Positions 16,654 to 26,183 of a stretch of 35,448 bases of DNA are shown here, piece by piece. The stretch comes from Shewanella waksmanii ATCC BAA-643 (lineage in GTDB: Bacteria; Pseudomonadota; Gammaproteobacteria; Enterobacterales; Shewanellaceae). Position 1 is the stretch's first letter. Every line of letters begins with the position of its first letter. Under the pieces are notes generated by a model. The model saw only the letters and a program-made list of their open reading frames with translations. It searched no databases and had not been told where the DNA came from. Made by a program: the position numbers and the translations under genes. The stretch covers positions 1 through 35,448 of the forward strand of contig NZ_JAEH01000051.1 of assembly GCF_000518805.1 (NCBI RefSeq). Reading direction: 5' to 3'.

Positions 16654-18036
16654 TTAGGCCAACATGATAAAGCCCACAAACGTCACCGCCGCCGCGATAA
16701 GCGCATAAGGTAACTGGGTTACCGCGTGACTCACCAAGTTACACCCAGAGCCCTGGGCTGCCAGCACCGTCGAGTCGGAGTAAAAACACGCTTGGCTACC
16801 AAAAGATGACGCAGACAATAGCGCACCAATAACCAACGGTGTATCTGCTCCAACAGCTTGTGCCAACGGCATAACAATCGGAATAGATACCGCGAAGATG
16901 CCCCAACTTGAGCCCGTGGCAAACGCCAATCCCGCCATAGCAACAAATACCACTGCAGGTAGGAACTGCGCCGTCATATACGGACTTAAGCTCTCAATCA
17001 CAAATTGCGGTAACAGTAATTTGTCACACACATCTTTAAAAATAAATGCCGCAATCACAGTACCAATCGCTGGCAGCATACTTTTAAAACCATCAATCAT
17101 TTGCTCCATCATCTCTGACAGCGGCATTAGACGCTGCAAAGCATAATAAGGCAATGTTACCGCCAATGTGGCCAATAAGCCGTACCAGATATCAATATCA
17201 AAGTAGATAGTGAAACCCACCAGCAAGATGATCGGTACAAAAAAGTTGTGCAACTTACCCGAATCATCGGCTTGCTCAAAACTGTCTTCGGCCGCTTTCA
17301 CCGCGTATTCATCTGAAGTCTGTACGTCTTCTAAATTGACTTGCTTAAGCGCTGGCTCACCTTGCTTAGCCGCTAGCTCTGCTTTTTTCATCGGCCCAAA
17401 TACTGGCACGATACCGACAATCACGAGTATGACCATCGCTACCGATAACCATGCGTAAAGCATGTAAGGGATTGCCTGCATATACACAGCAATGGCTTGC
17501 CCTTCGGGTGCAATACCGTTATCAACCAGTAAACCACCAAAAAACACTGCCCAAGTCGACAATGGCACTAGCACACAGATAGGTGCGGCGGTAGAGTCCA
17601 CCACATAGGCCAACATCTCTCTGGAGACTTTAAATTTATCGGTCACTCGCTGCATGGTTGAGCCAACAGTTAGCGCATTAAGGTAATCATCGATAAAGAT
17701 AATGACCCCAAGCACGAAACTCATAAACAGCGAAGATCGCGGCCCCTTGGCAAATTTAAGTGCATGACGACCAAAGGCCATCGAGCCGCCAGTTCGCACC
17801 AACAATGCGATTAGCGCGCCAAAACTACCACACACTAGGATTAACCAGCCAATGGTTTCATCGGCCATGACACTGAGTGAAATGGCGGCGAAATTGGGTA
17901 ATACTTCTGCAGGGCTAAGCAATAGTAGCCCGGATATCGCCCCCACAATTAGCGACAAAATGGGTCGACGTAGCCAAATGGCTAACACTAATACAACAAC
18001 TGGGGGAATAAGACTTAACGCTGTCGGTTCAGACAT
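16654..18036 (-). CDS. Na+/H+ antiporter, NhaC family
   Basis: A 460-residue inner-membrane transporter with about 10-12 hydrophobic segments. Typical NhaC-like features are PILSLIVGAISG near the N-terminus, LVCGSFGALIALLVRTGG, the conserved FVLGVIIFIDDYLNALTVGSTM with an acidic pair inside the membrane, VDSTAAPICVLVPLSTWAVF, and a C-terminal FATGSSWGIFAVSIPIVMPLA. Family members exchange Na+ for protons, or transport organic acids or amino acids with Na+, so the substrate is uncertain. A long cytosolic loop (about 215-265) is acidic. The ATG at 18036 has AAGGA upstream. Monocistronic, closed by the terminator near 16609. Confidence 0.88.
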   Translation of the reverse strand: MSEPTALSLIPPVVVLVLAIWLRRPILSLIVGAISGLLLLSPAEVLPNFAAISLSVMADETIGWLILVCGSFGALIALLVRTGGSMAFGRHALKFAKGPRSSLFMSFVLGVIIFIDDYLNALTVGSTMQRVTDKFKVSREMLAYVVDSTAAPICVLVPLSTWAVFFGGLLVDNGIAPEGQAIAVYMQAIPYMLYAWLSVAMVILVIVGIVPVFGPMKKAELAAKQGEPALKQVNLEDVQTSDEYAVKAAEDSFEQADDSGKLHNFFVPIILLVGFTIYFDIDIWYGLLATLAVTLPYYALQRLMPLSEMMEQMIDGFKSMLPAIGTVIAAFIFKDVCDKLLLPQFVIESLSPYMTAQFLPAVVFVAMAGLAFATGSSWGIFAVSIPIVMPLAQAVGADTPLVIGALLSASSFGSQACFYSDSTVLAAQGSGCNLVSHAVTQLPYALIAAAVTFVGFIMLA

Positions 18037-18370
18037 GCAACTAGGTCCTTAATCTAAAGATGAATGTCATCACATTCATGGTTTACTAACGCGTAAAGGC
18101 GGGCTAATGGCCCAATAACCTTTACCAATTCTGCTTTTTTATTGCGCTAATTACCCAAGTAAATTGATTACTTGATGCTACTTTGACCGCGTAAAAACAT
18201 CGAGCAGAAAATAAGACCGAATTAGCATTGAGTCAATAAAAATTTAACTTTACAACATAATTAGGGTCTGTTTATCTTTCGCGCTTAATTTTTACTCTAT
18301 CTCAGTTAAGGCATCGAGTTTCCTGGCCAAGCGGGGGTAAACGAGAAGTTGGCAGCGCAGCAATCAACGG
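18037..18370. other. Intergenic region with a possible element remnant
   Basis: The left part (18037-18250) is AT-rich leader and promoter DNA for the antiporter gene. The right part (about 18264-18360) has a different feel: AGGGTCTGTTTATCTTTCG opens it and GTTTCCTGGCCAAGCGGGGG lies later. It resembles the end of a small mobile element, but I saw no matching inverted end or target duplication, so it stays a suggestion. Confidence 0.35.
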
Positions 18371-19372
18371 CTATGGGTTGGCTAATTGCTGTTGATACGC
18401 CCGTGGCGACATCCCCACATAGCGCTTAAAGGCACGAGAAAAGTGGGCCACGTCGGCATAACCGAAGTTGGCTGAGATATCCGTTACCGAATACTTGGCT
18501 TCAGCCAGCTGTTTCTTGGCCTGCATGAAGATAATCCTGTCGACCACTTGAGAGTAGCTTACACCAGCTTTAGTCAAACGCCGCTGCAAGGTGCGCACGC
18601 TCATATCCACAATCACTGCTGCTTGAGCAATCGGCAGACGGCCGAGCATAAAGTAAGGTGTTAGCGCATTTATCAACGATTCCACAAAATCTTCAGGTGC
18701 GCGCACTTCCTCAATAATCACTTGGCCATTTTGTCTGACATGCACTTTAGTTGCCAACATACTAGGGTCAAAGCTGATAGCAGTTACAGCGCGCGCCGTA
18801 TAGAACTGACTAGCGTTTAATCCTAAGGCATTTTGAATCGTCTGGGCTTGGTTCTCACACAGCGACACATCAATGGGTTGCCAACTTTTGCCGAGTAACG
18901 TTCGCATTAATGTGAGCATAATAGTTAGCGCGAACTGCTCGGCCAATACAAGTCGGTCTTGGCCTGTCAGGGTGCGGCGGTGACGCACAAACCACATTTT
19001 TTTCTGCAATAACTTTAGTTGTAAGTGTGTATGGGTCGACTCGATATGCACCAACTCAATAAACTGCTTTAGTGCATCTTCTAAGGTCGACACATCGGTC
19101 ATTCTGGCAAGGTAACGCGGGATATAGATGTTTTCAGCCGCAGCGACAATAAACTGAGTGTACTTTTCTGGCCCCACCTTCTCCATCAAAATATCGAGCA
19201 GGTTTATTGCGGAAGCTTCCGGCACATAATCGTGGTCTTGCTGCAGAATATTCTCCGGCAGCTTCGCTTGATCTATGATGGGGTAGATATCTTTATCGAG
19301 TTGTTTAAGCAGTTGAACAAGCACTACGGTATATTCACTTTTAAAAAGGGGAACAACAGTTTTGTTTGGCAT
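18371..19372 (-). CDS. AraC-family transcriptional regulator
   Basis: A 333-residue regulator with an N-terminal ligand-binding domain of the Arabinose-binding-like type used by OruR/ArgR-like AraC proteins (about 20-205) and a C-terminal double HTH (about 235-333). HTH signatures are AAVIVDMSVRTLQRRLTKAG and SVTDISANFGYADVAHFSRAFKRYVGMSPRAY. It is the usual length for this subgroup. The ATG at 19372 has GGGGAG about ten bases upstream. It lies 44 bp downstream of the HlyD / DUF2955 / barrel operon on the same strand, so it may be cotranscribed and may control that export operon; this is inference from position. Confidence 0.92.
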   Translation of the reverse strand: MPNKTVVPLFKSEYTVVLVQLLKQLDKDIYPIIDQAKLPENILQQDHDYVPEASAINLLDILMEKVGPEKYTQFIVAAAENIYIPRYLARMTDVSTLEDALKQFIELVHIESTHTHLQLKLLQKKMWFVRHRRTLTGQDRLVLAEQFALTIMLTLMRTLLGKSWQPIDVSLCENQAQTIQNALGLNASQFYTARAVTAISFDPSMLATKVHVRQNGQVIIEEVRAPEDFVESLINALTPYFMLGRLPIAQAAVIVDMSVRTLQRRLTKAGVSYSQVVDRIIFMQAKKQLAEAKYSVTDISANFGYADVAHFSRAFKRYVGMSPRAYQQQLANP

Positions 19373-19416
19373 TACTTTACTCCCCTCTCTATGGTGTATT
19401 TACCTAATTACGCCAA

Positions 19417-20280
19417 CTAGAACAAATAAGAAAATGTCAGCATGGGCCCGTGAAACCCGTAGTAGATATTGGTGTCGGTAAAATCGCCTTCAACATCCAC
19501 ATCAACCTTGTAGTACTTATAGGACAAATCTGTATAGAACTGCGGGGTAAACTGATATTCAATGCCGCCGCTAAAATCAATTAAACTGCCGCTGATATCA
19601 TCCACTTTTAGATAAAAATATTGCCCATGGGCGGTAATGCGCCAATTGTCGGCAAAAGAGTATGCCGCCAGCAGGCCAACATCAGGCAATGGTGCGGTCA
19701 TTTCGGTAAACACTACTTGGTCTGGGTCAACATTGATAATTTCACAACTCTCATCAATACACAGACCTAAATCGCCACTAAATCCAAGCTCAAGCCACAT
19801 TACGTGTAAGCCCAAAGTGGCGATTAAATCCCAGTTATCATCTTTATAAAAGCGATACCCATAACCTACACGCGCAATATCTACATTAAAAGTAGTGGTA
19901 ATTTTGGCGCCGGCTTGTACTGTATAAGTATCGCCAGTGTCGGGATGTTGGAACTCATACGGTACCGTAATGCTGGTATTTTCTGCATCTCGGTGCAGCT
20001 GCTTCCAGTCGGCATAAACAACATGATCATCATTAACCCAATAAGCTAGCTCAATGAATGGCAGAAACTCTCGCTCAACCAGCTCTAGGTCGGTTTCAAA
20101 ATCTAAATCAAACTCTTTATCGGTGAGTGGGCTAGTGACTTCCATGCCACTATCTGATGTGGAGTAAAATCCCCCCACAGACACCCGTAAATTACCAGCT
20201 TGGTCGCCATAGGCCGGCGCAGTTACCGCAGCTAAAAGCGTGGCCAGCATAGTGATGGAATACCGCTTGATTCCCTTCAT
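19417..20280 (-). CDS. Outer-membrane beta-barrel protein coupled to the export operon
   Basis: About 287 residues with a Sec signal peptide (about 1-24, ending APAYG) and an all-beta mature part. The strands include VGGFYSTSDSG, FLPFIELAYWVNDDHVVYADWKQL, VDIARVGYGYRFYKDDNWDLIATLGLHVMW and ITAHGQYFYLKVDD. It ends GPMLTFSYLF, the C-terminal phenylalanine being the BAM signature. The ATG at 20280 overlaps the stop of the upstream gene (TAATG), so translation is coupled; AGAGGG supports it. It is not a TolC-type protein. Because it is coupled to HlyD and DUF2955 genes it may be the outer-membrane part of that export route, or a monitor of it. Confidence 0.82.
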   Translation of the reverse strand: MKGIKRYSITMLATLLAAVTAPAYGDQAGNLRVSVGGFYSTSDSGMEVTSPLTDKEFDLDFETDLELVEREFLPFIELAYWVNDDHVVYADWKQLHRDAENTSITVPYEFQHPDTGDTYTVQAGAKITTTFNVDIARVGYGYRFYKDDNWDLIATLGLHVMWLELGFSGDLGLCIDESCEIINVDPDQVVFTEMTAPLPDVGLLAAYSFADNWRITAHGQYFYLKVDDISGSLIDFSGGIEYQFTPQFYTDLSYKYYKVDVDVEGDFTDTNIYYGFHGPMLTFSYLF

Positions 20281-21329
20281 TAATCCCTCTCGATTCGTTT
20301 TAAAAATTGCCAATTGCGACTTTCTAAGAAAAAGGATGCAAACACCATGTAAGCCCCCACCAGCATCAACTGCGCAATACGCAGATAGAAATTCTCGGCA
20401 ACATCTTTATCCGCTGACGACACCGTCGACCCCACCACAACAATCAGCGCGGAAAAGATACCGGCGTACAATTGCGCCTTAGCTGGGTCGAGATAGATTT
20501 TGCGGGCAAACACAATTGCCGCTAGACAGGCAAGCACGACATAAAACGACAACTGCGGCACGATGACTAATAAATTATAGAAAATAATCGCCAAGATGCC
20601 GCCCACGCCATTGGTAAGAATCAAGAATAAGCTGACTTTGACACTTTTCTCTCCCGCTGCCTGCAATGACAAGATGGCGATGAAGATCATGGTTAGCAAT
20701 GCGCCAGAAATCTGTAAATAGTAGAAGAAGCAGATCACAGGAAACGCCAGTATCAGCGCTTTAAATGCCTCATAGATACGGTCTTCGCTGCTTTGCTGCG
20801 GCATAGGGTGCTGCTCGCGACTTAATGATAAGTCAGGATACAGTGCATGCATTAGGGCAAAAATAGCCACAGCCACCACACCTGAGAAGCTTAATCCAAA
20901 CCCAACAATTAACGCGGCCCCGGGTTGTAACATCCCCATGTAAGGCAGTAATAGCACCGCAATAATTAATACGGTGGCGAAGAAGTTCCATTTAGGGTCG
21001 GTAAATAAGTAGTAGGCCCACAGCATCAATAAGGCAATCAATGGCAGCAATACTAGGGCATATTGGGTCGGGCCAAAGCTGACTAACCAGCCCAATAGAA
21101 TGGTCACGACCATGGAAAGCAGCAACTCATAAACGGTTTGCACCGTTGGCTCTTGGCGATCAACCAAAAACTTAGCCACAAACACAGGCACAATAAACGC
21201 TAACGGCCAGGCAAATGCAGCCGAGATGGCCACCGCTAAGCCCACACCTAAAGTAAACCGTAATACCTTGCGGGTATAGATTTGCTCCTCTGTGGCGACC
21301 TGCATGCCTGACAACAACTTATCTGACAT
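20280..21329 (-). CDS. DUF2955 inner-membrane protein (FUSC-like efflux component)
   Basis: A 349-residue membrane protein with about ten helices in two sets (residues about 25-165 and 190-330) joined by a charged loop (HPMPQQSSEDRIYEAF). Conserved parts include the FVAKFLVDRQEP segment and the repeated hydrophobic halves seen in the fusaric acid resistance (FUSC)/YccS-like superfamily. DUF2955 genes almost always pair with an HlyD-type adaptor gene and are thought to export aromatic or toxic compounds, by analogy with AaeAB. It starts 11 bp inside the adaptor gene and its stop codon overlaps the barrel gene start, so the three proteins are probably made in a fixed ratio. Confidence 0.85.
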   Translation of the reverse strand: MSDKLLSGMQVATEEQIYTRKVLRFTLGVGLAVAISAAFAWPLAFIVPVFVAKFLVDRQEPTVQTVYELLLSMVVTILLGWLVSFGPTQYALVLLPLIALLMLWAYYLFTDPKWNFFATVLIIAVLLLPYMGMLQPGAALIVGFGLSFSGVVAVAIFALMHALYPDLSLSREQHPMPQQSSEDRIYEAFKALILAFPVICFFYYLQISGALLTMIFIAILSLQAAGEKSVKVSLFLILTNGVGGILAIIFYNLLVIVPQLSFYVVLACLAAIVFARKIYLDPAKAQLYAGIFSALIVVVGSTVSSADKDVAENFYLRIAQLMLVGAYMVFASFFLESRNWQFLKRIERD

Positions 21330-22473
21330 ATGATAGCCAGCTTACGATGCGAATGTAGGCCTTACCGATTAGGTTAAACAAACCGTCATCTTTGGTATAA
21401 ACAATCACATCTGCTTGGCCACCTACTCGCTTAAGACCTTTTGCTTGGTCTTCATCAAACACGATAGTGACAGGGAAACGCTGCGATTGACGTAACCAAC
21501 CCGTTTGACCAGATACGGTCGCCAGCTTACCCACTTGTTCGTTCTGTCCCCAATCAATACCGTAATCGATGCTGCCAACAGTCCCTTGGAAAACTTTACC
21601 CGGCGCATAATCGAGCGCAAATTCCACTTTATCGCCGGCATTCATATTGCCAAGACTGTTCTCACGAAAATAAGCTTCAATCCAAACATTCTCGACACTG
21701 ATAAATGTCATCAATGGCTGGCCTTTGTTGGCAAATACCCCTTCTTTCAAACGAAAGTTAGACGCGGTACCAGCCGTGGGGGCGCGAATATCGGTACGCT
21801 GTAAATTCAGTTGAGCTTGTTGCAGAGCCAGCAAAGCCGACTTCACTTGCGTATTGTTATCCCCTTCCATGCCGAGGCGTTCTTCCGCCTTAGCAAGATC
21901 GGCTTTGGCAGCAGCTACCGCTGCTTCGGCGCTGGTCAATGACGCTCTGGCATTGTCGGCATCAGCTTGTGACATCACCCCTCTATCTGCCATCGCAAAC
22001 ACACGTTTTGACTGCACTTGCGCATTTTTAAAGTTAGCAATCGCATTGGTCACTTTAGCCTGAGCAGCTGTCACATTAGCAGTTTGCGCGCCCATGTTCT
22101 GCCCTGCCTGCTTAAGCTTTTGTTCGGCAGTATTAACTGCAATTTCATAATCGCTGCTGTTCACTCTGGCGAGGATTTCCCCCTCTTGCACTAAAGTGTT
22201 GGGGGTCACTAATATGTCGACGATTTCACCCGAAACCTGCGGGCTGATAGGCACGACAAATGCCCGTACTCGGCCTAGATCCGTTGACGGAATAAAGCGG
22301 TCTGCAATAAGGTGAAACGCAAACATGGTGGTCGCAAAAATAAGCAAGTAATTAGTCGCTTTGCGGATTTTATTGGTTTTGGCTTGACTGGCTTGAGTGT
22401 CTGCGTCGGTTGGTTGCACGCTGGTAGAGGGCTCGGCCTCGGTGGTGGCCTCAGTCTTGGCTTGGTCTGACAT
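21319..22473 (-). CDS. HlyD/EmrA-type membrane fusion (adaptor) protein
   Basis: A 384-residue periplasmic adaptor. A cytosolic acidic N-terminus (about 1-38) is followed by one membrane helix (about 40-60), a biotinyl-lipoyl half-motif (VSPQVSGEIVDILVTPNTLVQEGEILARV), a coiled-coil hairpin (about 110-215), the second lipoyl half (TDIRAPTAGTASNFRLKEGVF) and a beta-barrel domain ending near VIVYTKDDG. It spans the periplasm between an inner-membrane pump and an outer-membrane channel. It leads the operon with DUF2955 and the barrel protein. The pump substrate is not known. Confidence 0.92.
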   Translation of the reverse strand: MSDQAKTEATTEAEPSTSVQPTDADTQASQAKTNKIRKATNYLLIFATTMFAFHLIADRFIPSTDLGRVRAFVVPISPQVSGEIVDILVTPNTLVQEGEILARVNSSDYEIAVNTAEQKLKQAGQNMGAQTANVTAAQAKVTNAIANFKNAQVQSKRVFAMADRGVMSQADADNARASLTSAEAAVAAAKADLAKAEERLGMEGDNNTQVKSALLALQQAQLNLQRTDIRAPTAGTASNFRLKEGVFANKGQPLMTFISVENVWIEAYFRENSLGNMNAGDKVEFALDYAPGKVFQGTVGSIDYGIDWGQNEQVGKLATVSGQTGWLRQSQRFPVTIVFDEDQAKGLKRVGGQADVIVYTKDDGLFNLIGKAYIRIVSWLSYVR

Positions 22474-22662
22474 TTTATATCCCTATTAATAAACTGGCAG
22501 TGCTGGGTGATTTCACTTTGCTATACACCCTAAAGGATAGTGAAAAAACGCCCAATGCGTTAAGTTAAAAATTATCACCTAAGCCATACAAGTGTAAAGA
22601 AAAATCACTGAATGATAACAATCACTCAGACGATAAAATAGTGGGGTTTATCAAGGAGGGGA

Positions 22663-22755
22663 ATGACCATTAAAATGGCACTAGCACAGAAAATGGGTAC
22701 CCCCGCCTGGGAACTGCTTAGCGAGTGGTACCCTAAACTTTTACTGTTTACTTAA
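22663..22755 (+). CDS. Candidate 30-residue small protein
   Basis: AAGGAGGGG (22653-22661) lies just before an ATG that opens a 30-codon frame: MTIKMALAQKMGTPAWELLS, then a hydrophobic end (KLLLFT). The stop overlaps the end of the converging tricorn gene. The ribosome binding site is very strong but spaced only three bases from this ATG; a second in-frame ATG at 22675 is too far. The same stretch contains an inverted repeat GGGTACC...GGTACCC (22695-22733), so an RNA or terminator function is an alternative. Low certainty. Confidence 0.35.
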   Translation: MTIKMALAQKMGTPAWELLSEWYPKLLLFT

Positions 22756-25700
22756 TCGGTTTAACATCGGCAGCCATACCACGAGTCGGCATAGATTTAG
22801 CCTTAAATGGTAATACAGGGTCCGATTTTAGCTGCTGTTGTAGATAGCTAATGGCTTTATTAAGCTGCGCATCTACACCGCTAAATGTGGCATAAGGTAA
22901 ATTGTCTACTTCAATATCAGGTGAAATACCGCGGCCTTCTACCACCCAGGTGCCGTCAACTGAATATTGTGGATATTCGGCAACGCGCGCCATGCCCTTA
23001 TCGGTCAATGCATTGCGACCCGACAACCACACACCCGCACCTGCCGTTTGCTTGCCAATCAGTGGCGCAATGCCCAGCGCTTTGACACCTGCTGAGAAAG
23101 TCTCACCATCTGAGTAAGTCAGCTGATCGGTAAGCACCACAAGGTGACCATTAAAGGTTTGCTGCATATTGGTGCTGGCATCACCTTGAGTTGGGTTCCA
23201 GTACATCCACACACGGCGCAGTAATTTCTCGATAATCCAACTGTCGATATTGCCACCACGATTACGACGCACATCGATGATTAAGCCATCTTTTTCAATG
23301 TTGGCGTAAAACTCTCTAGCAAAGCTAGCGATATCGCCTGAGCCCATAGCATAGAGATGCAAATAGCCAATCTCTCCTTCACTGGCCTCACTGACCTTAG
23401 CGCCATTGTGATTGACCCAGTCAAGATAGCGCAGCTTGGCATCTACCTGAGGCGTATTGGGGACAACGATGGTTTGATGAGACTTCTTGCCTCGAGTCAG
23501 CCCTAACAACACTTGCTTACCTTGCTGGTTTCGCAGCAACTGAGTCACTTGGGCAATATTGGTTACCGGCTTACCATTAATCCGGCTGATAATATCCCCC
23601 GCTTGCGCGTCTACGCCCGGTTTGGCTAACGGCGAAGCTTGGCTTGGTAACTCTGGGTCAGTTTGATAAATATGCGCAATCACTACGCCTTTGTCTTGCT
23701 GGGCAAATCGCGCCCCTAAGCTAGCAGATTGGGCTTGCTGATTATCAACTGGCAAATCACCGCCGCGAACTTGTGAATGCAGTGAGTCGAGCTCTCCCAT
23801 CATCAAACTAAATAGATCGTTAAGTTCATGACGGTCAGTTAAGCGATCCACTAACGGTTGGTACTTCGCTTTGGCTGCTTGCCAATCTACGCCGCGCATC
23901 TGCTTGTCATAAAATGAATCGCGGTGCATCAACCAAGCATCTTCAAACATCTGCTGCCACTCTTGCTGTGGCTCAATGGCTATCTGCCACTGGGACATCG
24001 CCACTTTGGCACCATTGAGATCTTTTGGTAGCTTATCGCCCGCTTCCACAATCAGCATCTGTTTGCCATCTTGCTTATGACGACGGATAAACAACTTTTC
24101 ACCGTCTTGACTCAGCGCGTAGCTGCCGACGTCTTTGGCATAGGTGGCGACTTTAGGTTGCTGCTTATCAAATTTAATCCATTGTAAACGCGGCGAACTT
24201 TCGCCTCGTTTGCGGTCCATCACGTACAGACCTTTGTCGGTTACCGTTAAATCATAATAATTGCCTGATGCTACCGGTACTTGCCATAAACGCTTGGTAA
24301 TTCCCTGCCAGTCAACGCTGACTTCAACCTCATCCTCTTTGACCTCTACGGCAGGTTTATCCAGCTCGGTTGGCTTAGCAAATGGAAATTGAGCTTGTTT
24401 GTTTAACGCTATGGCAAAGAGCTGCCCGCGCTTATCAAACATTGGGCCCATGTTACGGTCGCCCCATGGTGAGCTCGGCGTCGACTTAAAGTGACGATTA
24501 GACACAAAATACAGCCATTGGCCATCGGGACTAAAGCTTGGAGAGAACGACTCATACTTGTCGCTGGTTAATGCCAGCTCTTTGTCATCATCAAGCGAAT
24601 AAAGCGCAATGTGTGAACGTAAGTTGCCTAACTGATGCTTAGTGACCGCAATAAACTGACTATCGGGCGACCAGTTAATGTCGGCATATGGTCCTAAGCC
24701 CTGACCTTGAGTGATGATCACTTTTTGTCTATCACGCTTAAGATCATACAGCGACACATTGCCATCATAATCATCAAACGCTAAGTAGCGGCCGTTAGGC
24801 GACAGCGTCAATGACATTTTCATGCTCGACGCATTGTCTGTTAGCTGTTTGGCATTGTCGCTACCGTCGGCGGCAAAGCGCCATAATTCTTGCTCGCCAC
24901 TGGCATCACTAATGGCATAAACCCATTTACCGTCATGGCTTAACACCGCTTGACGTATGCGGCTATCAGCTGGTGCATACACCTGCACTAAGCGGCTACC
25001 GTCATTACTTGCAATGGCTACGTGGCTGCGCGCGGTCACCACGACTTTGTTACCGCTACTGGCAAACTCAGTGGCAGTGGCATACTTCATCGGTTCGTTA
25101 ACCCAATGTTCGCGGCGCTGAGAGAAATCAGAACTTAGGCTAATATCGACAACGCTGCTGCTATCTTTACTGATATCGTAAAGCACAATATCCGCACCCT
25201 TTTGGAAAACAATGCGGCCTTGATCTAACTTGGCGGCGCGCACCTGCCAATCGGTAAATTCGGTATGCTGCTGTTTATCGTTACCACTTAAATCCATTGA
25301 CCAAATGTTGTCGTTGCCGCTGGCATCGCTGACAAAATAAAGCCGTTGTTGCCACAGCATTGGCTGACGAACCGAGCCAATATGATCGGCACTGAGCGGC
25401 TCAGCTTCTTGTTGACTACCTAACTGGTAACGCCACAACTCGCCTTTTGCTCCGCCACGGTAAACTTTGGCATTATCGCCAGTAGTCTGCAGCCCAAAGC
25501 GGGTGAAATACAGGTACTCGCCAGCGGTGTCTATCACACCTTCAATCGCATCGGCCAAAGGTAAGTCAGTGGTGATGAGCGTATCAGGATTAACGCTGCG
25601 CAGTACCCAGTAGTTGGCAGGCCCAAAGGCGTTGTCAGTGGCATAAAGCACCTGCCCTTGCGCGGTCCAGCCCTGAATACGCACTCGGCTATTTTCAAAG

Positions 25701-26023
25701 CTCACGCGTTTAGCCACACCACCAGCTAGCGGCATAACATAAACTTCGTCGTTGCCCTCATAGTTAGCGACAAACGCGACCTGCTTACCATCATGGGACA
25801 GCGTGGCCCCAATTTCTTGCGCTGGTAAGCTGGTTAAACGTGACGCTTGTTTATCCCCAAGTTGCTGCTTCCACAAATCACCTTCAGCAGTAAATACTAA
25901 GGTATCTCCCTGCAACGCGGGGGCGCGGTAATAACCTTGATTGGTTGGGCTGACGGCAAGGGCGGCACTGGAAAATGTACCTAACGCGATTAAACAACTA
26001 ACTAGTGAGGTTCGGAGTTTCAT
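22748..26023 (-). CDS. Tricorn-like S41 serine protease, exported
   Basis: A 1091-residue protein with a Sec signal peptide (about 1-23). Beta-propeller repeats of the WD40-like/TolB type fill about 30-640 (for example KQVAFVANYEGNDEVYVMPL and SPDSQFIAVTKHQ). Then come the helical domain (about 690-760) with DSLHSQVRGG (catalytic His), a PDZ domain (about 770-860) and the S41 core. The latter holds LIIDVRRNRGGNID and the nucleophile in LTYSDGETFSAG (about S971). The layout matches tricorn proteases, which cut oligopeptides further, but the signal peptide indicates a periplasmic or envelope site, as in other bacterial members. The length is usual (about 1070-1100). Promoter and leader must lie in the 26024-26150 gap. 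Confidence 0.92.
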   Translation of the reverse strand: MKLRTSLVSCLIALGTFSSAALAVSPTNQGYYRAPALQGDTLVFTAEGDLWKQQLGDKQASRLTSLPAQEIGATLSHDGKQVAFVANYEGNDEVYVMPLAGGVAKRVSFENSRVRIQGWTAQGQVLYATDNAFGPANYWVLRSVNPDTLITTDLPLADAIEGVIDTAGEYLYFTRFGLQTTGDNAKVYRGGAKGELWRYQLGSQQEAEPLSADHIGSVRQPMLWQQRLYFVSDASGNDNIWSMDLSGNDKQQHTEFTDWQVRAAKLDQGRIVFQKGADIVLYDISKDSSSVVDISLSSDFSQRREHWVNEPMKYATATEFASSGNKVVVTARSHVAIASNDGSRLVQVYAPADSRIRQAVLSHDGKWVYAISDASGEQELWRFAADGSDNAKQLTDNASSMKMSLTLSPNGRYLAFDDYDGNVSLYDLKRDRQKVIITQGQGLGPYADINWSPDSQFIAVTKHQLGNLRSHIALYSLDDDKELALTSDKYESFSPSFSPDGQWLYFVSNRHFKSTPSSPWGDRNMGPMFDKRGQLFAIALNKQAQFPFAKPTELDKPAVEVKEDEVEVSVDWQGITKRLWQVPVASGNYYDLTVTDKGLYVMDRKRGESSPRLQWIKFDKQQPKVATYAKDVGSYALSQDGEKLFIRRHKQDGKQMLIVEAGDKLPKDLNGAKVAMSQWQIAIEPQQEWQQMFEDAWLMHRDSFYDKQMRGVDWQAAKAKYQPLVDRLTDRHELNDLFSLMMGELDSLHSQVRGGDLPVDNQQAQSASLGARFAQQDKGVVIAHIYQTDPELPSQASPLAKPGVDAQAGDIISRINGKPVTNIAQVTQLLRNQQGKQVLLGLTRGKKSHQTIVVPNTPQVDAKLRYLDWVNHNGAKVSEASEGEIGYLHLYAMGSGDIASFAREFYANIEKDGLIIDVRRNRGGNIDSWIIEKLLRRVWMYWNPTQGDASTNMQQTFNGHLVVLTDQLTYSDGETFSAGVKALGIAPLIGKQTAGAGVWLSGRNALTDKGMARVAEYPQYSVDGTWVVEGRGISPDIEVDNLPYATFSGVDAQLNKAISYLQQQLKSDPVLPFKAKSMPTRGMAADVKPIK

Positions 26024-26183
26024 TTCACACTCTTCTTAATATGGACAACGACTTGAAGTATCGAAAAATTTGCCAACACGTTAGCAAATTTTTATTAAAT
26101 TAACAGTAATCTTCTACCAATTAAGTATTAGCAAATGTGTACAACTATACTGATTGAATAACATGCGCAAAAAAAGGCTCGCT

